A stretch of DNA of 63,166 nt from Acanthaster planci (Eukaryota; Echinodermata; Asteroidea; Valvatida; Acanthasteridae), in assembly GCF_001949145.1 (NCBI RefSeq), contig NW_019091466.1, positions 912,851 to 976,016 of the forward strand, read 5' to 3'. The translations under genes and the position numbers were made by a program. Shown piece after piece: positions 36,401 through 43,139 of this stretch; the stretch's first letter is position 1, and each line of letters begins with the position of its first letter. The notes under the pieces were generated by a model. It saw only the letters and a list, made by a program, of their open reading frames with translations, ran no database searches and had not been told where the DNA came from.

Positions 36401-39400
36401 TGACTTCTTGAGAGGAAACAGGTACCAGCTGATTTGGGAGGAGGATTGTTTCACAATTGGCCAGTACAAGGTTCATTCTTGGAACATTCTTGTACCTCCA
36501 TTTCTGAGATGCAGCTTGAGTGCCAGGTCGTGAGCGATGGGGTGCAGCTGCCAAGTTGGGGTGTGCTGCAGAACCTGACAGGGATGAAGGGTTGTGAGGT
36601 TCTGGTCGCAAGTGCTCTTGTTGGGACTCAAGGAAGCCATGTTCCTGTTAGACTCTGAAGCGGTCATGCTAAGGAAAGGGACTGATGCTGCTATCCTCAA
36701 ACCCGTGGATAGTGTTGCAGTAGTGAACACAGAGACCCTGCCCACCAAGGCCCTCGGGTGAGTGAAGAGTCTGTGCCCGGATATCTGGCTTCACTTTTCG
36801 AATGTGGCTGTAAAGAGCTGAAAGCCAACAAGCAGGATAGACTGGCAGCGATACTGAGAAGGTTTGGGGACGTGTTTTCGACTGGGGACGGTGATATTGG
36901 GCAAACTAGTTTAACACAACACCACATCCACACCTCAACTTCCTAACCGGTCCGTCAGAGACCAAGCAAATTCCCTTACACCAGCCAGGCGTTGCTGACC
37001 AGGAGATAGCGAAGATGATTGCACAAAGCGTCACTAAACCCTCTAAAAGCCCTTGGTGTTTTCCAATTTTCCTTGTGAGGAAAAAAGGCGGGTCCACCCG
37101 AGCTTGCATCGACTACAGGAAGTTAAACGATGTGACAACAAAAGATGCACACCCACTTCCCCGCATCGAAGATAATGTTGACTCACTGGCAGGGTCCATG
37201 TTCTTTTTGACCCTGAATCTTGCCTCTGGATACTGGCCAGTCGAGGTAAAAGGGAAGACCGGACGAAGACATGGCAATGCTGATGCCATGTCCAGGAAGT
37301 GTTTTCCAGACTGCAACCATTGGGGTAAGGAGGAGATCAGCCACGGCACCATATTGGACGTAGAATACTTGTGCCATTCCAGGTGGGAACAGACACAGTG
37401 TAGTACCACACAGGCCTCAGACCAGTCGGACTGGACGTCCCGCCAATGGTGGAGGCAGCGGAACCTCTGAGTACGGTAGCATCCCCCTTGGCGAGGGCAG
37501 CCAAACCTCTGGTTAGGGAGCTCCCATCACAAGACCCGTCCTTGAGGCCCGCATGTCAACCTCGGACAGATACTCCAGTGAGGGCCCAGGGTCCACTGGT
37601 CACCACAGAACTAAGTCATGACCATATTGTCCAAACACAACAGAACGACGAAGACCTCAGGGTAGTAAGGCAGTGGGTGACGCGAGGTCAAAGGCCACCA
37701 TTGAGAATATAGCTTCCTTAACCACTTGCTGCCGGTGGCAGTTATTAATGCTGATGATGCTGAGGCGGGATATTTATCATTTTTTCTGTTTTCAAAATTC
37801 TTTAAAAATTCTTATCTTCGTTTACCGGACACTTACAACCAAACGAAGGACTGTCTGGTGACCATCTATTGATGCCGAGTAATTCAGCCAAGCCTGCAAC
37901 CAAGCCTGCAGCCCTGTAAAAAGAGCCCAGATTGTGCAGTTTTATGCTGAGGTGACTTTTACTGCCCTTTTGAGGCAGTCTGTCCATAGATGGGTTGCAC
38001 AATGTCAGCAGTGCCAAAGGCGAAAGCCACCTGCAAAGGCGAAGAGAGCATGAATGGAGTGCTACCACGTTGGAGCGCCAATGGAGAGAATAGCAGTTGA
38101 TGTAGTTCGGCCACTTCTGGCCACAGAACGAGACAACAAGTACATTGTGGTTGTCGGAGACTATTTCACCAAATGGACAGAATGCTACCCAGTGCCAGAC
38201 CACACTGCTAAAATGGTGGCAACAAAGCTTGTACATGTAGATGAGTCGGTGTCTAGATTCGGTGTTCCCCTTAAGTCCACTCGGATCAGGGTCGTAAGTT
38301 TGAATCTGAAGTATTTGCACAGGTGTGTTTCGTCCTTGGCATAAGGAGGACCCGCACCACCCCTTACCACCCGAGATCTGACGGGATGATCGAGCAGTTC
38401 AATTGCACCATGGAGGCCATGCTGAGTCTATGGGTGAACAAGTCACAGACTGACTGGGATGAGCATCTAACCCTTCTGACTATGGCTTACTGGTCAGCAG
38501 AGCATGAGACCACCAGAGAGACACCAAATACCATGATGTTGGGGCGAGAGGTTAGGATGCCAGTTGATTTGCTTGTTGGCTCCACCCCAGAGATCCAGTC
38601 CAATACACCAGAGTGTATGTGCAAGCCCTACAGGCCAAATTATGGCTTGCACACGAGGCTGCACGGGAGGCTACCGGGGCACAAATGAGGTCCCAGAAGA
38701 GGCATTACGACAGGAATGTTGGTCAGGTGTTGTACAACAGAGGAGATGTTGTGTGGCTCCACTGCAAAGTGAGGAAGAAGGGAATCTGCCCAAAGTTGAG
38801 CCTGAGCTGGACTGGGCCATATGTCGCAGTGGACAGGCTGTCTGACGTTGTGTATACAATCAGAAAGACCCCTCGTTCTCACCCTCAAGTAGTCCACGCA
38901 GATAGGTTAAAAGCTTGCCAAGGAGTAAGTGCAGAGAGCCGTGGATTCTCCAAGGCCTGGAGATTATCTGCAAACCATTCTCACAGCGCCGCCGCCGGCA
39001 GAGGTCTCAATCAACCACAGCAGAGTACGCCTCGCACTCGCCGTGGTAGAGCAGTCGAGAAACCCAGACAGCAGGAAATACTTGCAGCAAGTCTGCCAAT
39101 CACCAGGCACGTACGCCAGCACAGCTGCAGCTGAAGACCATCGAGAGACACTTGCAAAGCACAAGAACAGCCCAAAGTCCACAGACAAGACAGTGATGGA
39201 GAAAGGCATATACAAATGCTGAGTTTGTGGGCAACCTTACGCCTTGCCCTACAACAGGCGGGGGCATGAAAAGTTGTCGCATGAGACTTTCCCCTGTCTA
39301 CACTGCAAGCAACAGTACAAATGGGCTAACTATCTAGCCCGGCATATGAAATCCCAGCATGGTGACAGTGCTGACAAAAGTGGCCAGGTGGCGGGAATGG

Positions 39401-40341
39401 AAGTCGACGCCCCCAGGCCACTCAGGAGGGTGGTGAGCGTACAGGAGCAGCAACCATCAGAGGGGAAGCTGTACCTCAGGGGGAGATGGTGCATGGCTGC
39501 ACAGATTCACATCGCCGGACTGACTGTGTGTGAGCCACTGGACGAGTTCCACAAGAACCCCAGGGTGGTCACAGCCACGCAGACGGAGGCGGTATTAATG
39601 TGCAAAGAGTTCACAACAGTCACACGTGAGACAACGGAAACCCGTCGGGCCGGCGGACCTACCGAGAGATCTGCTGGAGGGAGCCGGGCGATGTCCTGTG
39701 GAAGACATGGAATAGAGACACTCGTGGCAGCGAGTAGAACGTTTCCAATCACCATTTTGCTATGGGTAGGGCCAAATGGTTGTGTTCTTGTTGAATTAGG
39801 AACCAATCTGGGGCCTAAATCAACATTAACCAATAGTTCCGCGGACACCCAGGTAGGCCTATGAGTGTACATTTTTGAAAAATATATGTGCTGATTGGGA
39901 GACTTAATTTTGTATGAATTTTTCAGTTGTCTAGATAAAAAACTCTTTTTTATACTTCCCAATCTGGTGAAAGCTAAATAAATACGGACTTAAACTAAAG
40001 TTTTCTTTTTTACCTCAAATCAAGATGGCTGAACACACGAGACTCTTTTATGATCAGTTCATTGGATCATTCAAGATTTTGTTTTAATTTTACGAAAGAG
40101 CAATTGATCAATTTGACACATAAATATGTCAGAAAAGCTTATTTGAAAGGCTTTATTTACAAGTATGAATTTCAGATGAGCCACTTCAATGGAATCCCGA
40201 CTATCGCCTTCATTTCTGTTAATTATTAGCCTCCCAATCCTGTTTCACCCCCATCTGGTAATCAGTTAAAGGCCTACCTGTATCAAGTGTTGGTTTAACA
40301 TCTTTGTATCTTGGGTTTTCAGGGATCTTCTTGTTCAGTAC
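15251..40341 (-). CDS. CEP41: Centrosomal protein of 41 kDa (rhodanese-domain ciliary protein), nine exons, first exon missing
   Basis: CEP41 acts at centrioles and the ciliary base and is known to promote tubulin glutamylation in cilia. The exons, in transcript order, are 40341-40278, 33691-33644, 26967-26906, 26713-26662, 25848-25692, 19765-19617, 17732-17665, 17229-17115 and 15459-15251. All have GT-AG borders, and the phases join without a stop for about 307 residues. Diagnostic stretches are [100 protein letters not shown] and [19 protein letters not shown]. The rhodanese domain covers roughly exons 6-9; its loop reads MYDEDER where an active rhodanese has a cysteine, so it should be catalytically inactive, as in other CEP41 proteins. 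The initiating exon (about 11 codons in vertebrates) was not found upstream of 40341. Introns are loaded with transposons, yet the reading frame is intact. Confidence 0.93.
15973..16719. mobile_element. Non-autonomous hAT-type element, short copy, in CEP41 intron
   Basis: 747 bp flanked by a perfect 8-bp duplication ACTTTCAC (15965-15972 and 16720-16727). The left end is TAGTGCTGCAGCC; the reverse-complemented right end is TAGCACTGCAAG. Subterminal regions carry clustered CCGAAC/GTTCGG motifs. It shares ends and most of its interior with 23829-25173 but lacks about 600 bp found there. No transposase. Confidence 0.88.
17115..17229 (-). CDS. CEP41: CEP41 exon (ninth coding exon, rhodanese loop)
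   Basis: 115 bp between an acceptor ending AATTTAG and a GTAAGT donor. It encodes [20 protein letters not shown], then [18 protein letters not shown]. The catalytic cysteine position of rhodaneses is aspartate here. Confidence 0.93.
17665..17732 (-). CDS. CEP41: CEP41 exon (eighth coding exon)
   Basis: 68 bp between TTATTACCAG and GTATCC. It encodes [20 protein letters not shown] and then AY, equivalent to the YSYPIATLSR...DILEY segment of vertebrate CEP41. An AG-to-GTATCC donor is weaker than the others but is the only in-phase choice. Confidence 0.88.
18031..18315. mobile_element. Foldback (long inverted-repeat) element in CEP41 intron
   Basis: The block from about 18000 to 18125 is reverse-complemented at about 18222-18345, with strongest identity in CACTGAGTT, ATAAACATAAC, ATTTGAATTC and GATTCGGGGCAAGCTTTTGC. 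The loop is about 95 bp. The core ends CACTGAGTT...AACTCAGTG are flanked by TA on both sides, suggesting a Tc1/mariner-type MITE, but weaker inverted similarity continues outward, so the border is uncertain. Confidence 0.65.
19617..19765 (-). CDS. CEP41: CEP41 exon (seventh coding exon, start of rhodanese domain)
   Basis: 149 bp between an acceptor ending CATGCAG and a GTAATT donor. It encodes [13 protein letters not shown] and [31 protein letters not shown] is the rhodanese first motif. Confidence 0.93.
20225..20665 (+). pseudogene. Non-LTR retrotransposon reverse transcriptase fragment
   Basis: Across three shifted frames this reads [18 protein letters not shown], then [35 protein letters not shown] and SSGVPQGS. 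These are ordered fingers/palm blocks of a LINE-type reverse transcriptase (KKGD...NYRPIS, DLSKAFDT.NH, GVPQGS). The catalytic YVDD region and everything beyond is missing after 20665. Multiple frameshifts and stops make it dead. It sits in the 5.9-kb CEP41 intron. Confidence 0.8.
21037..21189 (+). mobile_element. TTAA-flanked MITE, 3'-end fragment
   Basis: The right-hand ~150 bp of the family seen at 10641-11237, including the repeated GGTCTTTTGTT/AGTCTTTTGTT units, ending CAAGTGGTTAA with TTAA at 21186-21189. The left part is absent. Confidence 0.65.
21275..21310 (-). ncRNA. Degenerate hammerhead-ribozyme-like core of a Penelope-like element
   Basis: On the minus strand a stem GATTC/GGATC (21296-21300 with 21286-21290) encloses the loop TGCTA and is followed directly by GAAAC (21285-21281). 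This is the arrangement of stem II and the GAAA core strand of a hammerhead ribozyme. The other core strand reads TTGAGAA instead of CTGATGA, so cleavage activity is very unlikely now. Penelope-like elements are known to carry such motifs near their ends. This one lies about 250 bp downstream of the GIY-YIG remnant on the same strand. Confidence 0.4.
21560..21967 (-). pseudogene. Penelope-like element GIY-YIG endonuclease fragment
   Basis: On the minus strand, shortly after an open start at 21967, the frame reads [19 protein letters not shown], then [18 protein letters not shown]. In a shifted frame it continues [20 protein letters not shown] and [19 protein letters not shown]...C..C...YVG.T...+..R...H is the GIY-YIG nuclease module at the C-terminus of Penelope-like retroelement proteins, which nicks the target DNA. 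The upstream reverse transcriptase is missing, cut at the border with the DIRS fragment at about 22014. Frameshifts and stops show it is dead. Confidence 0.78.
22014..22810 (+). pseudogene. DIRS-type retrotransposon reverse transcriptase fragment
   Basis: Reading across a few frame breaks: [79 protein letters not shown], and finally [10 protein letters not shown] (the YxDD box) with ELGFVVN after it. This order and wording are typical of DIRS-order (tyrosine-recombinase) retrotransposons. A stop splits DA*FAIP and several frames are used, so it is inactive. It is a different copy, on the opposite strand, from the element at 29515-33543. Confidence 0.8.
22945..23381 (-). mobile_element. End of a second TTAA-type element with a short open frame
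   Basis: A terminus TTAACCCTTTCGC is read inward from 23381 on the minus strand. A similar terminus, TTAACCCCTTCGCGCC, occurs at 41810 reading inward, so this is probably a dispersed TTAA-inserting family distinct from the CCACTT family. Inside, [20 protein letters not shown] begins near 23188 and stays open to 22945. It does not match a family I know, and no opposite terminus was identified. Confidence 0.3.
23829..25173. mobile_element. Non-autonomous hAT-type element, long copy, in CEP41 intron
   Basis: 1345 bp with a perfect 8-bp duplication GAAAGAGG (23821-23828 and 25174-25181), left end TAGTGCTGCAGC and reverse-complemented right end TAGTGCTGCAAG. It is homologous to 15973-16719 at both sides, including CGAACATGGCACTT, GTTGAGTCAA and AACCGCTTTTGGTC. 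It carries about 600 extra bases (about 24130-24760), so it may be closer to the parent element. No transposase was recognised in the extra part. Confidence 0.88.
25692..25848 (-). CDS. CEP41: CEP41 exon (sixth coding exon, variable linker)
   Basis: 157 bp between an acceptor ending AATCACAG and a GTAAAT donor. It encodes a glycine/serine-rich acidic linker ([13 protein letters not shown]) and then the conserved HTSRSTLQ that leads into the rhodanese part. Confidence 0.9.
26662..26713 (-). CDS. CEP41: CEP41 exon (fifth coding exon)
   Basis: 52 bp between TTTTCTCAG and GTATGT. It encodes [17 protein letters not shown] plus one base of a glutamate codon completed in the next exon. Confidence 0.87.
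26906..26967 (-). CDS. CEP41: CEP41 exon (fourth coding exon)
   Basis: 62 bp; the acceptor ends ACATTAG and the donor is GTAAAG. It encodes (N)[20 protein letters not shown]. An alternative acceptor seven bases further in (CTACAG) would break the phase, so the outer one was chosen. Confidence 0.9.
27176..27213. repeat. Perfect 14-bp GC-rich hairpin
   Basis: CAGTGCCGAGGGTC (27176-27189) is followed by a 10-base loop and its exact reverse complement (27200-27213). It lies in a GC-rich patch (about 27155-27240) inside an AT-rich CEP41 intron. Confidence 0.85.
27740..28590. repeat. Decayed short-unit tandem array followed by a duplicated block
   Basis: From about 27740 to 28310 a degenerate unit near CTCAGAATATTTTCC recurs every ~20-40 bp in many variants (GACTCAGAATATT, CTCGGAATATTTC, CCTCAGAATATTTCC). 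From about 28308 a block beginning GATTGAATGCGCCGAATAAA is repeated near 28428 (GATTGAATGCACGGAATAAA), and both copies run into a related CACRTG...GTCCAGGTTT segment. No coding potential; all lies in a CEP41 intron. Confidence 0.55.
28591..29514. other. CEP41 intron segment, nothing assigned
   Basis: No mobile element border was recognised. A minus-strand open frame of 116 codons (28912-29262) is the longest here but has no splice support, does not fit the CEP41 phase and matches no family I recall. Confidence 0.35.
29515..29652. repeat. DIRS inverted terminal repeat (3' side of the element)
   Basis: Begins CTACCCAAACAGTCA and includes ATTTCCCATGC, TTTGATCACCCGTGG and CCTCCCACAATGCAG. It is inverted relative to 33408-33543 with roughly 80-85 percent identity by eye. 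Confidence 0.85.
29700..29745. repeat. DIRS internal complementary region
   Basis: Contains GACTGTTTACCTACCC followed by AAACAGTCACTACATATGCA. The two terminal sequences of the element therefore meet head to head, giving a near-palindrome. It is placed between the recombinase gene and the terminal repeat, as expected for DIRS1-type elements. Confidence 0.75.
29890..30740 (-). pseudogene. DIRS tyrosine recombinase, broken
   Basis: Reading down the minus strand across several frames: [12 protein letters not shown]-like text near 30690, [15 protein letters not shown]-like text, [39 protein letters not shown], then RAHDVRAV and [16 protein letters not shown]. The RAHDVRA block is the conserved H-x-x-R of tyrosine recombinases, and [12 protein letters not shown] is the following conserved block. 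In an intact element this enzyme integrates the circular DNA copy. Many frameshifts and stops make it inactive. A second copy of the same region is at 47108-47995. Confidence 0.75.
30760..31070 (-). pseudogene. DIRS RNase H / post-RT region remnant
   Basis: On the minus strand [17 protein letters not shown] appears near 31000, followed in another frame by [24 protein letters not shown] and the following W...FPPF are the standard text between the reverse transcriptase/RNase H and the recombinase of DIRS elements. Upstream of this (about 31070-32000) I do not find the reverse transcriptase core, so an internal deletion is likely. Confidence 0.6.
32430..33115 (-). pseudogene. Possible DIRS gag region
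   Basis: Minus-strand frames here, such as [19 protein letters not shown] and [19 protein letters not shown], occupy the position expected for the DIRS gag gene, next to the left inverted repeat in element orientation. I do not recognise a specific gag motif, so the call rests mainly on position. Plus-strand open frames over the same bases are antisense shadows. Confidence 0.3.
33408..33543. repeat. DIRS inverted terminal repeat (5' side of the element)
   Basis: Inverted partner of 29515-29652, ending TGACTGTTTGGGTAG at 33543. It stops 100 bp from the CEP41 exon at 33644-33691. Confidence 0.85.
33644..33691 (-). CDS. CEP41: CEP41 exon (third coding exon)
   Basis: 48 bp between an acceptor ending TGTACAG and a GTAAGT donor. 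It completes the glycine codon and encodes [15 protein letters not shown] plus one base. It sits only 100 bp outside the end of the DIRS element. Confidence 0.88.
34279..34665 (+). repeat. Candidate 5' long terminal repeat and primer-binding site of a Ty3/gypsy element
   Basis: The segment starts TGTAACGG, a common opening of Ty3/gypsy LTRs. Shortly after its end comes ATTGGTGGCAGTGGTGGGAT at 34664-34683, the usual style of a tRNA primer-binding site, just before the gag start at 34715. No matching 3' LTR was recognised after 39860, so the assignment rests on position and ends only. Confidence 0.45.
34715..35860 (+). pseudogene. Ty3/gypsy gag, broken
   Basis: ATG at 34715 opens [18 protein letters not shown] and then meets a stop. 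Later segments read [27 protein letters not shown], then [36 protein letters not shown] and [10 protein letters not shown]-stop-AQC. The last is a CX2CX4HX4C zinc knuckle with a stop replacing one variable residue. This is a typical capsid-nucleocapsid order. At least three stops and some frame changes are visible. Confidence 0.7.
36118..36430 (+). pseudogene. Ty3/gypsy aspartic protease, broken
   Basis: The frame reads [20 protein letters not shown] followed by TKTF, where an active retropepsin has D-T-G in place of the D-I-R seen here. It then reads VQINIGG and, after a frame change, [13 protein letters not shown], the standard ILG.DFL block. The active-site glycine is replaced and the frame is broken, so the enzyme is dead. 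Confidence 0.7.
36950..37320 (+). pseudogene. Ty3/gypsy reverse transcriptase fragment fused to the RNase H end by deletion
   Basis: Reads [20 protein letters not shown], then [37 protein letters not shown] and [12 protein letters not shown], the first palm blocks of a gypsy reverse transcriptase. At about 37255 it jumps straight to [12 protein letters not shown], which normally ends RNase H several hundred residues later. The YxDD catalytic motif, thumb and most of RNase H have thus been removed by one clean in-frame deletion. The element cannot be autonomous. Confidence 0.78.
37718..37948 (+). mobile_element. TTAA-flanked MITE fragment inserted in the gypsy element
   Basis: Begins TTAACCACTTGCTGCC at 37718 and carries the GATGATGCTGAGGCGGGA, TTTTCAAAATTC and AAAAAGAGCCCAGAT blocks of the family, then breaks off at about 37948 before the right end. 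It separates the gypsy RNase H remnant from the integrase, so it arrived after the retrotransposon. Confidence 0.7.
37976..38930 (+). pseudogene. Ty3/gypsy integrase, broken
   Basis: The zinc-binding end reads [20 protein letters not shown]. The core reads [31 protein letters not shown], then VSRFGVPL. After a one-base shift at about 38285, where the second catalytic aspartate should be, it continues [20 protein letters not shown] and IEQFN, so the terminal glutamate is kept. The C-terminal domain with a GPY motif ([20 protein letters not shown]) follows at about 38800-38870. The frameshift and a stop after the zinc finger make it inactive. Confidence 0.8.
39100..39430 (+). pseudogene. C2H2 zinc-finger tail of the gypsy element
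   Basis: Downstream of the integrase, one frame reads GIYKC[24 protein letters not shown], then [20 protein letters not shown] and KSQHG. These are two adjacent C2H2 fingers (C-x2-C ... H-x4-H) with one stop inside the first. The same frame runs from about 38930 to 39864. Zinc fingers after the integrase are uncommon in Ty3/gypsy elements and may belong to an extra open frame of this lineage. Alternatively a host gene fragment has been captured. Confidence 0.6.
40278..40341 (-). CDS. CEP41: CEP41 exon (N-terminal, second coding exon)
   Basis: An acceptor ending TTTTGATCAG and a GTAGGC donor bound an exon encoding [21 protein letters not shown] plus the first base of a glycine codon. This matches the conserved N-terminal IP.NPRY block of CEP41. 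The incoming phase is 0, matching a preceding exon ending ...NPE as in vertebrates. Confidence 0.9.
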
Positions 40342-41401
40342 CTGATCAAAATGAAAGAATGTAACAAATACCCTGATGATACCAAACACATAAATTCAGG
40401 CACTGACATGACTGATGCAATCCTAAATTTGTCGAACCTCTGCTTTCCAACGTGAGAAAAATCAACCCGTTTCAACTAACCCAAATGATAACAATTCACT
40501 TTCAAATTGTATACTTTGCCATAAAGCGGTAGTCACTGCAACTGAAAGTTGTGCTGTTCAGGAAACAGTTATCGGCAAGCCCATGCAGACACCACATGCT
40601 TTAATGGTATGCTAGCTTGGCCAGCTACATGTACATGCAGTGGTCAATTTAGACAGGTGCACGCATATGCATGTATTACTTTTGTAAGTCCACATGCACC
40701 AATGCATGTGATTTTGTTTTTCTAAATTGAACACTGTGTACATGTTTGGTACAGTGCTATACAGTGGAACGTTGTATACTGAACACCGCTATACCGAACA
40801 TTCAGCTGTACTGCACATTGTCCTTGGCTCCCAATATTTTGTGCACAGAACCTACCAAACACTATGCAGTTGCTGTTTGTAATTCTTGAACGTCAACATG
40901 ATAAAACAGTCGGGGTTTTTATGTTGGAAAGTGACAAGAGGCCATTTTTCCCCAAGGATTAGAAAGGAAAGTCAGTAGTTCTTGAAGAGTCAACTGTAAT
41001 TAACTAGCTTACAAACTGACAAACTTGCGTACATTGGTCCGTACTTGTTCAAAATCGTCTTCTAGTAACAACCAGGGCATGTACGTTTATAATCTGCCAA
41101 CGGTACTGAATGGACACTGGTTTTGCAACTCCGCATGATTGGGTGCGGAAGGAAACCGCACGTGCACCTTGGCATTGCACTAACATTTTTTTACTATTAT
41201 TTCTAGTATTAAAAACACAATGTATCTGTAGCCCAAAGGCTTAATTGCTACATTGTTTACAATTTTAAAAGAACACCCAACTGGACACAATTAAACACAA
41301 TTATAATAATAACAGATACAGGTGTATGAACAAGTACATGAACATGTACATACACTGTACATGTACATACCATAAAATGCTGATAAACATTCTTTCTGAA
41401 T

Positions 41402-41434
41402 GTCGGCTTTCAGAATTTCTTTCCGAAAGCCGAC
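41402..41434. repeat. 10-bp perfect hairpin
   Basis: GTCGGCTTTC at 41402-41411 pairs with GAAAGCCGAC at 41425-41434. It lies a few hundred bases inside a TTAACCCCTTCGCGCC terminus (ending 41810, reading inward), so it may be part of that TTAA-type element. Confidence 0.55.
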
Positions 41435-41929
41435 TCCAAGAATTCCAGCCTCGCGAAGGCCACCTGCCAAACAGCAAATTCTCGGTTTGTGGCCGTGCAT
41501 GCTCTGCACGCTTTGAATTACACGGTGAAAAGGCTGATTGTTTGGTAGCATGCAGCTCTACTCATGCTTCCACATTCCCGTTGCCTCTTTTCAGATTGGG
41601 GACTATTGTGAAGCTGTTGATTATGATGCAAATTCAGTCTTTTCATTTCTGGGCTACACACAAAGGACAATTACCATATATACAAGAGCCAGGTTCTGCT
41701 TTCTTTCACCGTGTTCGCTCGAGCGTGGGCCAAGAATAGTAGCTGAAAAGCGGGCTGAGGATCTAAATTTTTATGGTGGCTCTAGCCACATCCTGGCGCG
41801 AAGGGGTTAAAACATGTGAAAGAACGGGCGCTTTATGTGTTTCAAAATACTGACAGAGTAAGGTATTGGCTACGTTCATACATGTATCTCTCTGTGTTGC
41901 ACTTGATTATAGAAAGTTTGTTTGAATCT

Positions 41930-43135
41930 CTTCATTGATATTGCACGCTAGAACTTCTGGGTTGAGGCAATCACTGTTGGAACAAGTCAGAACATTTTAG
42001 TTTGCTAGCAAAGTCGACGCAAAGGCATCTTCTATGGTCATGGAGAGAGACCAAATTGTCCTTCAAAAGGGCATGCTCGTAACCTACATGTAAATAACCT
42101 GGGCCCAAGATAATTTTAAGGGCACACTTTTGAATACTCTCTAATTTGTTGATTTATGTGCTAGTTGAACCAGCATTCCAAAAGGGTGTTGCATATTCCG
42201 TTAGCGGTCGTGTATACTCCTTTATACACAGTTAATAAGCCATCAAGGGATAAGTGGAATTTTTTTAGCAGTTTTAAGCATATGAATCTTGTTGCCAGCT
42301 CTGCGATAAATCTGGTCAATGTGTTTGTCCCATCTAAGATCTGAAATGATTAAAACACCAAGAATTTTTACACAGCTATGTGGAGATCAGAAGAGGAAAT
42401 CTGTAAAGGAGGAAATTGTGGAATACATTTCATAAAGCACACAATCATGCAAGCACTTTTATAGGTCTGGGTTGACTTTCATATTATTTTGTAATGTCCA
42501 TTGACTAAATTCGTCCAAAACAGATTGAATTGTATGGGGGTCATTCGCTCTCCACAATAGTCATGTCATCAACACATTTGGGACTACGTAACCGACCATT
42601 GGTGTCAGCTGAATTATCAAGATGAACAGTGCCATTAAATTTAGCAAGAAAAGCCAAGAGTCCAAATTTTGTACCTTGCGGTGTTTCCCCTTCAAGTACA
42701 TTAAAATTTGACAAAAAATTTTGTACTTGACACACTGTGATCTCTTTGTCAAACAGCTGCTAACCCAAGAAATGATTGAGGGACATGTGCCCAAGTGAAG
42801 CTAATCACGAATAACAATGTTATGATCAATAAGATCAAATGCCTTACTAAAATCTGTAACAACCAAAGAACTGTGGCTTTTCGGAAAGTCAGCATGAGCA
42901 GGTAAATGATCAATCAGTTTAACCAAATAATGAGATGTTGATACTCCCTTCTTATTACTGAACTGATTAGGATCCAAGTTCACTTGAATGTCTGAAATAA
43001 TCTATTGCACAACAAAATGCCTGGCTACTTTGGTAAAGTGATCAGTTAAGGAAATTGGGCAGAGCTTATTCCAAATAGGAGAACTTTTTGGTAAAGGAAT
43101 GACAATAGCTTTTTCCACTACTTTGGAACCACTGC
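41930..43135 (-). pseudogene. Non-LTR retrotransposon reverse transcriptase, 3' part, broken
   Basis: Reading down from 43135: KVVEKAIVIPLPKSSPIWNK, SLTDHFTKVA, LDPNQFSNKKGVSTSHYLVK, LVVTDFSKAFDLIDHNIV, ISWVSSCLTKRSQCVKYK, a GTPQGT block in another frame, CVDDMTIVESE (the YxDD box) near 42550, CVKILGVLIISDLRWDKHID near 42340, RAGNKIHMLKTAKK, and LGPGYLHVGYEHALLKDNL near 42080. This is the full palm-thumb order of a LINE-type element, ending with the usual C-terminal domain. It contains several frameshifts and stops. It is a different lineage from the fragment at 20225. Confidence 0.82.
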
Positions 43136-43139
43136 TTCA

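Noticed and set aside
39507-39962. 151-codon minus-strand open frame
   Set aside because: Antisense shadow of the zinc-finger frame of the gypsy element; no motif or splice context of its own.
40749-40800. CAGTGGAACGTTGTATACTGAAC, resembling a pogo/Tigger terminus
   Set aside because: No matching inverted end was found nearby, so an element cannot be defined.
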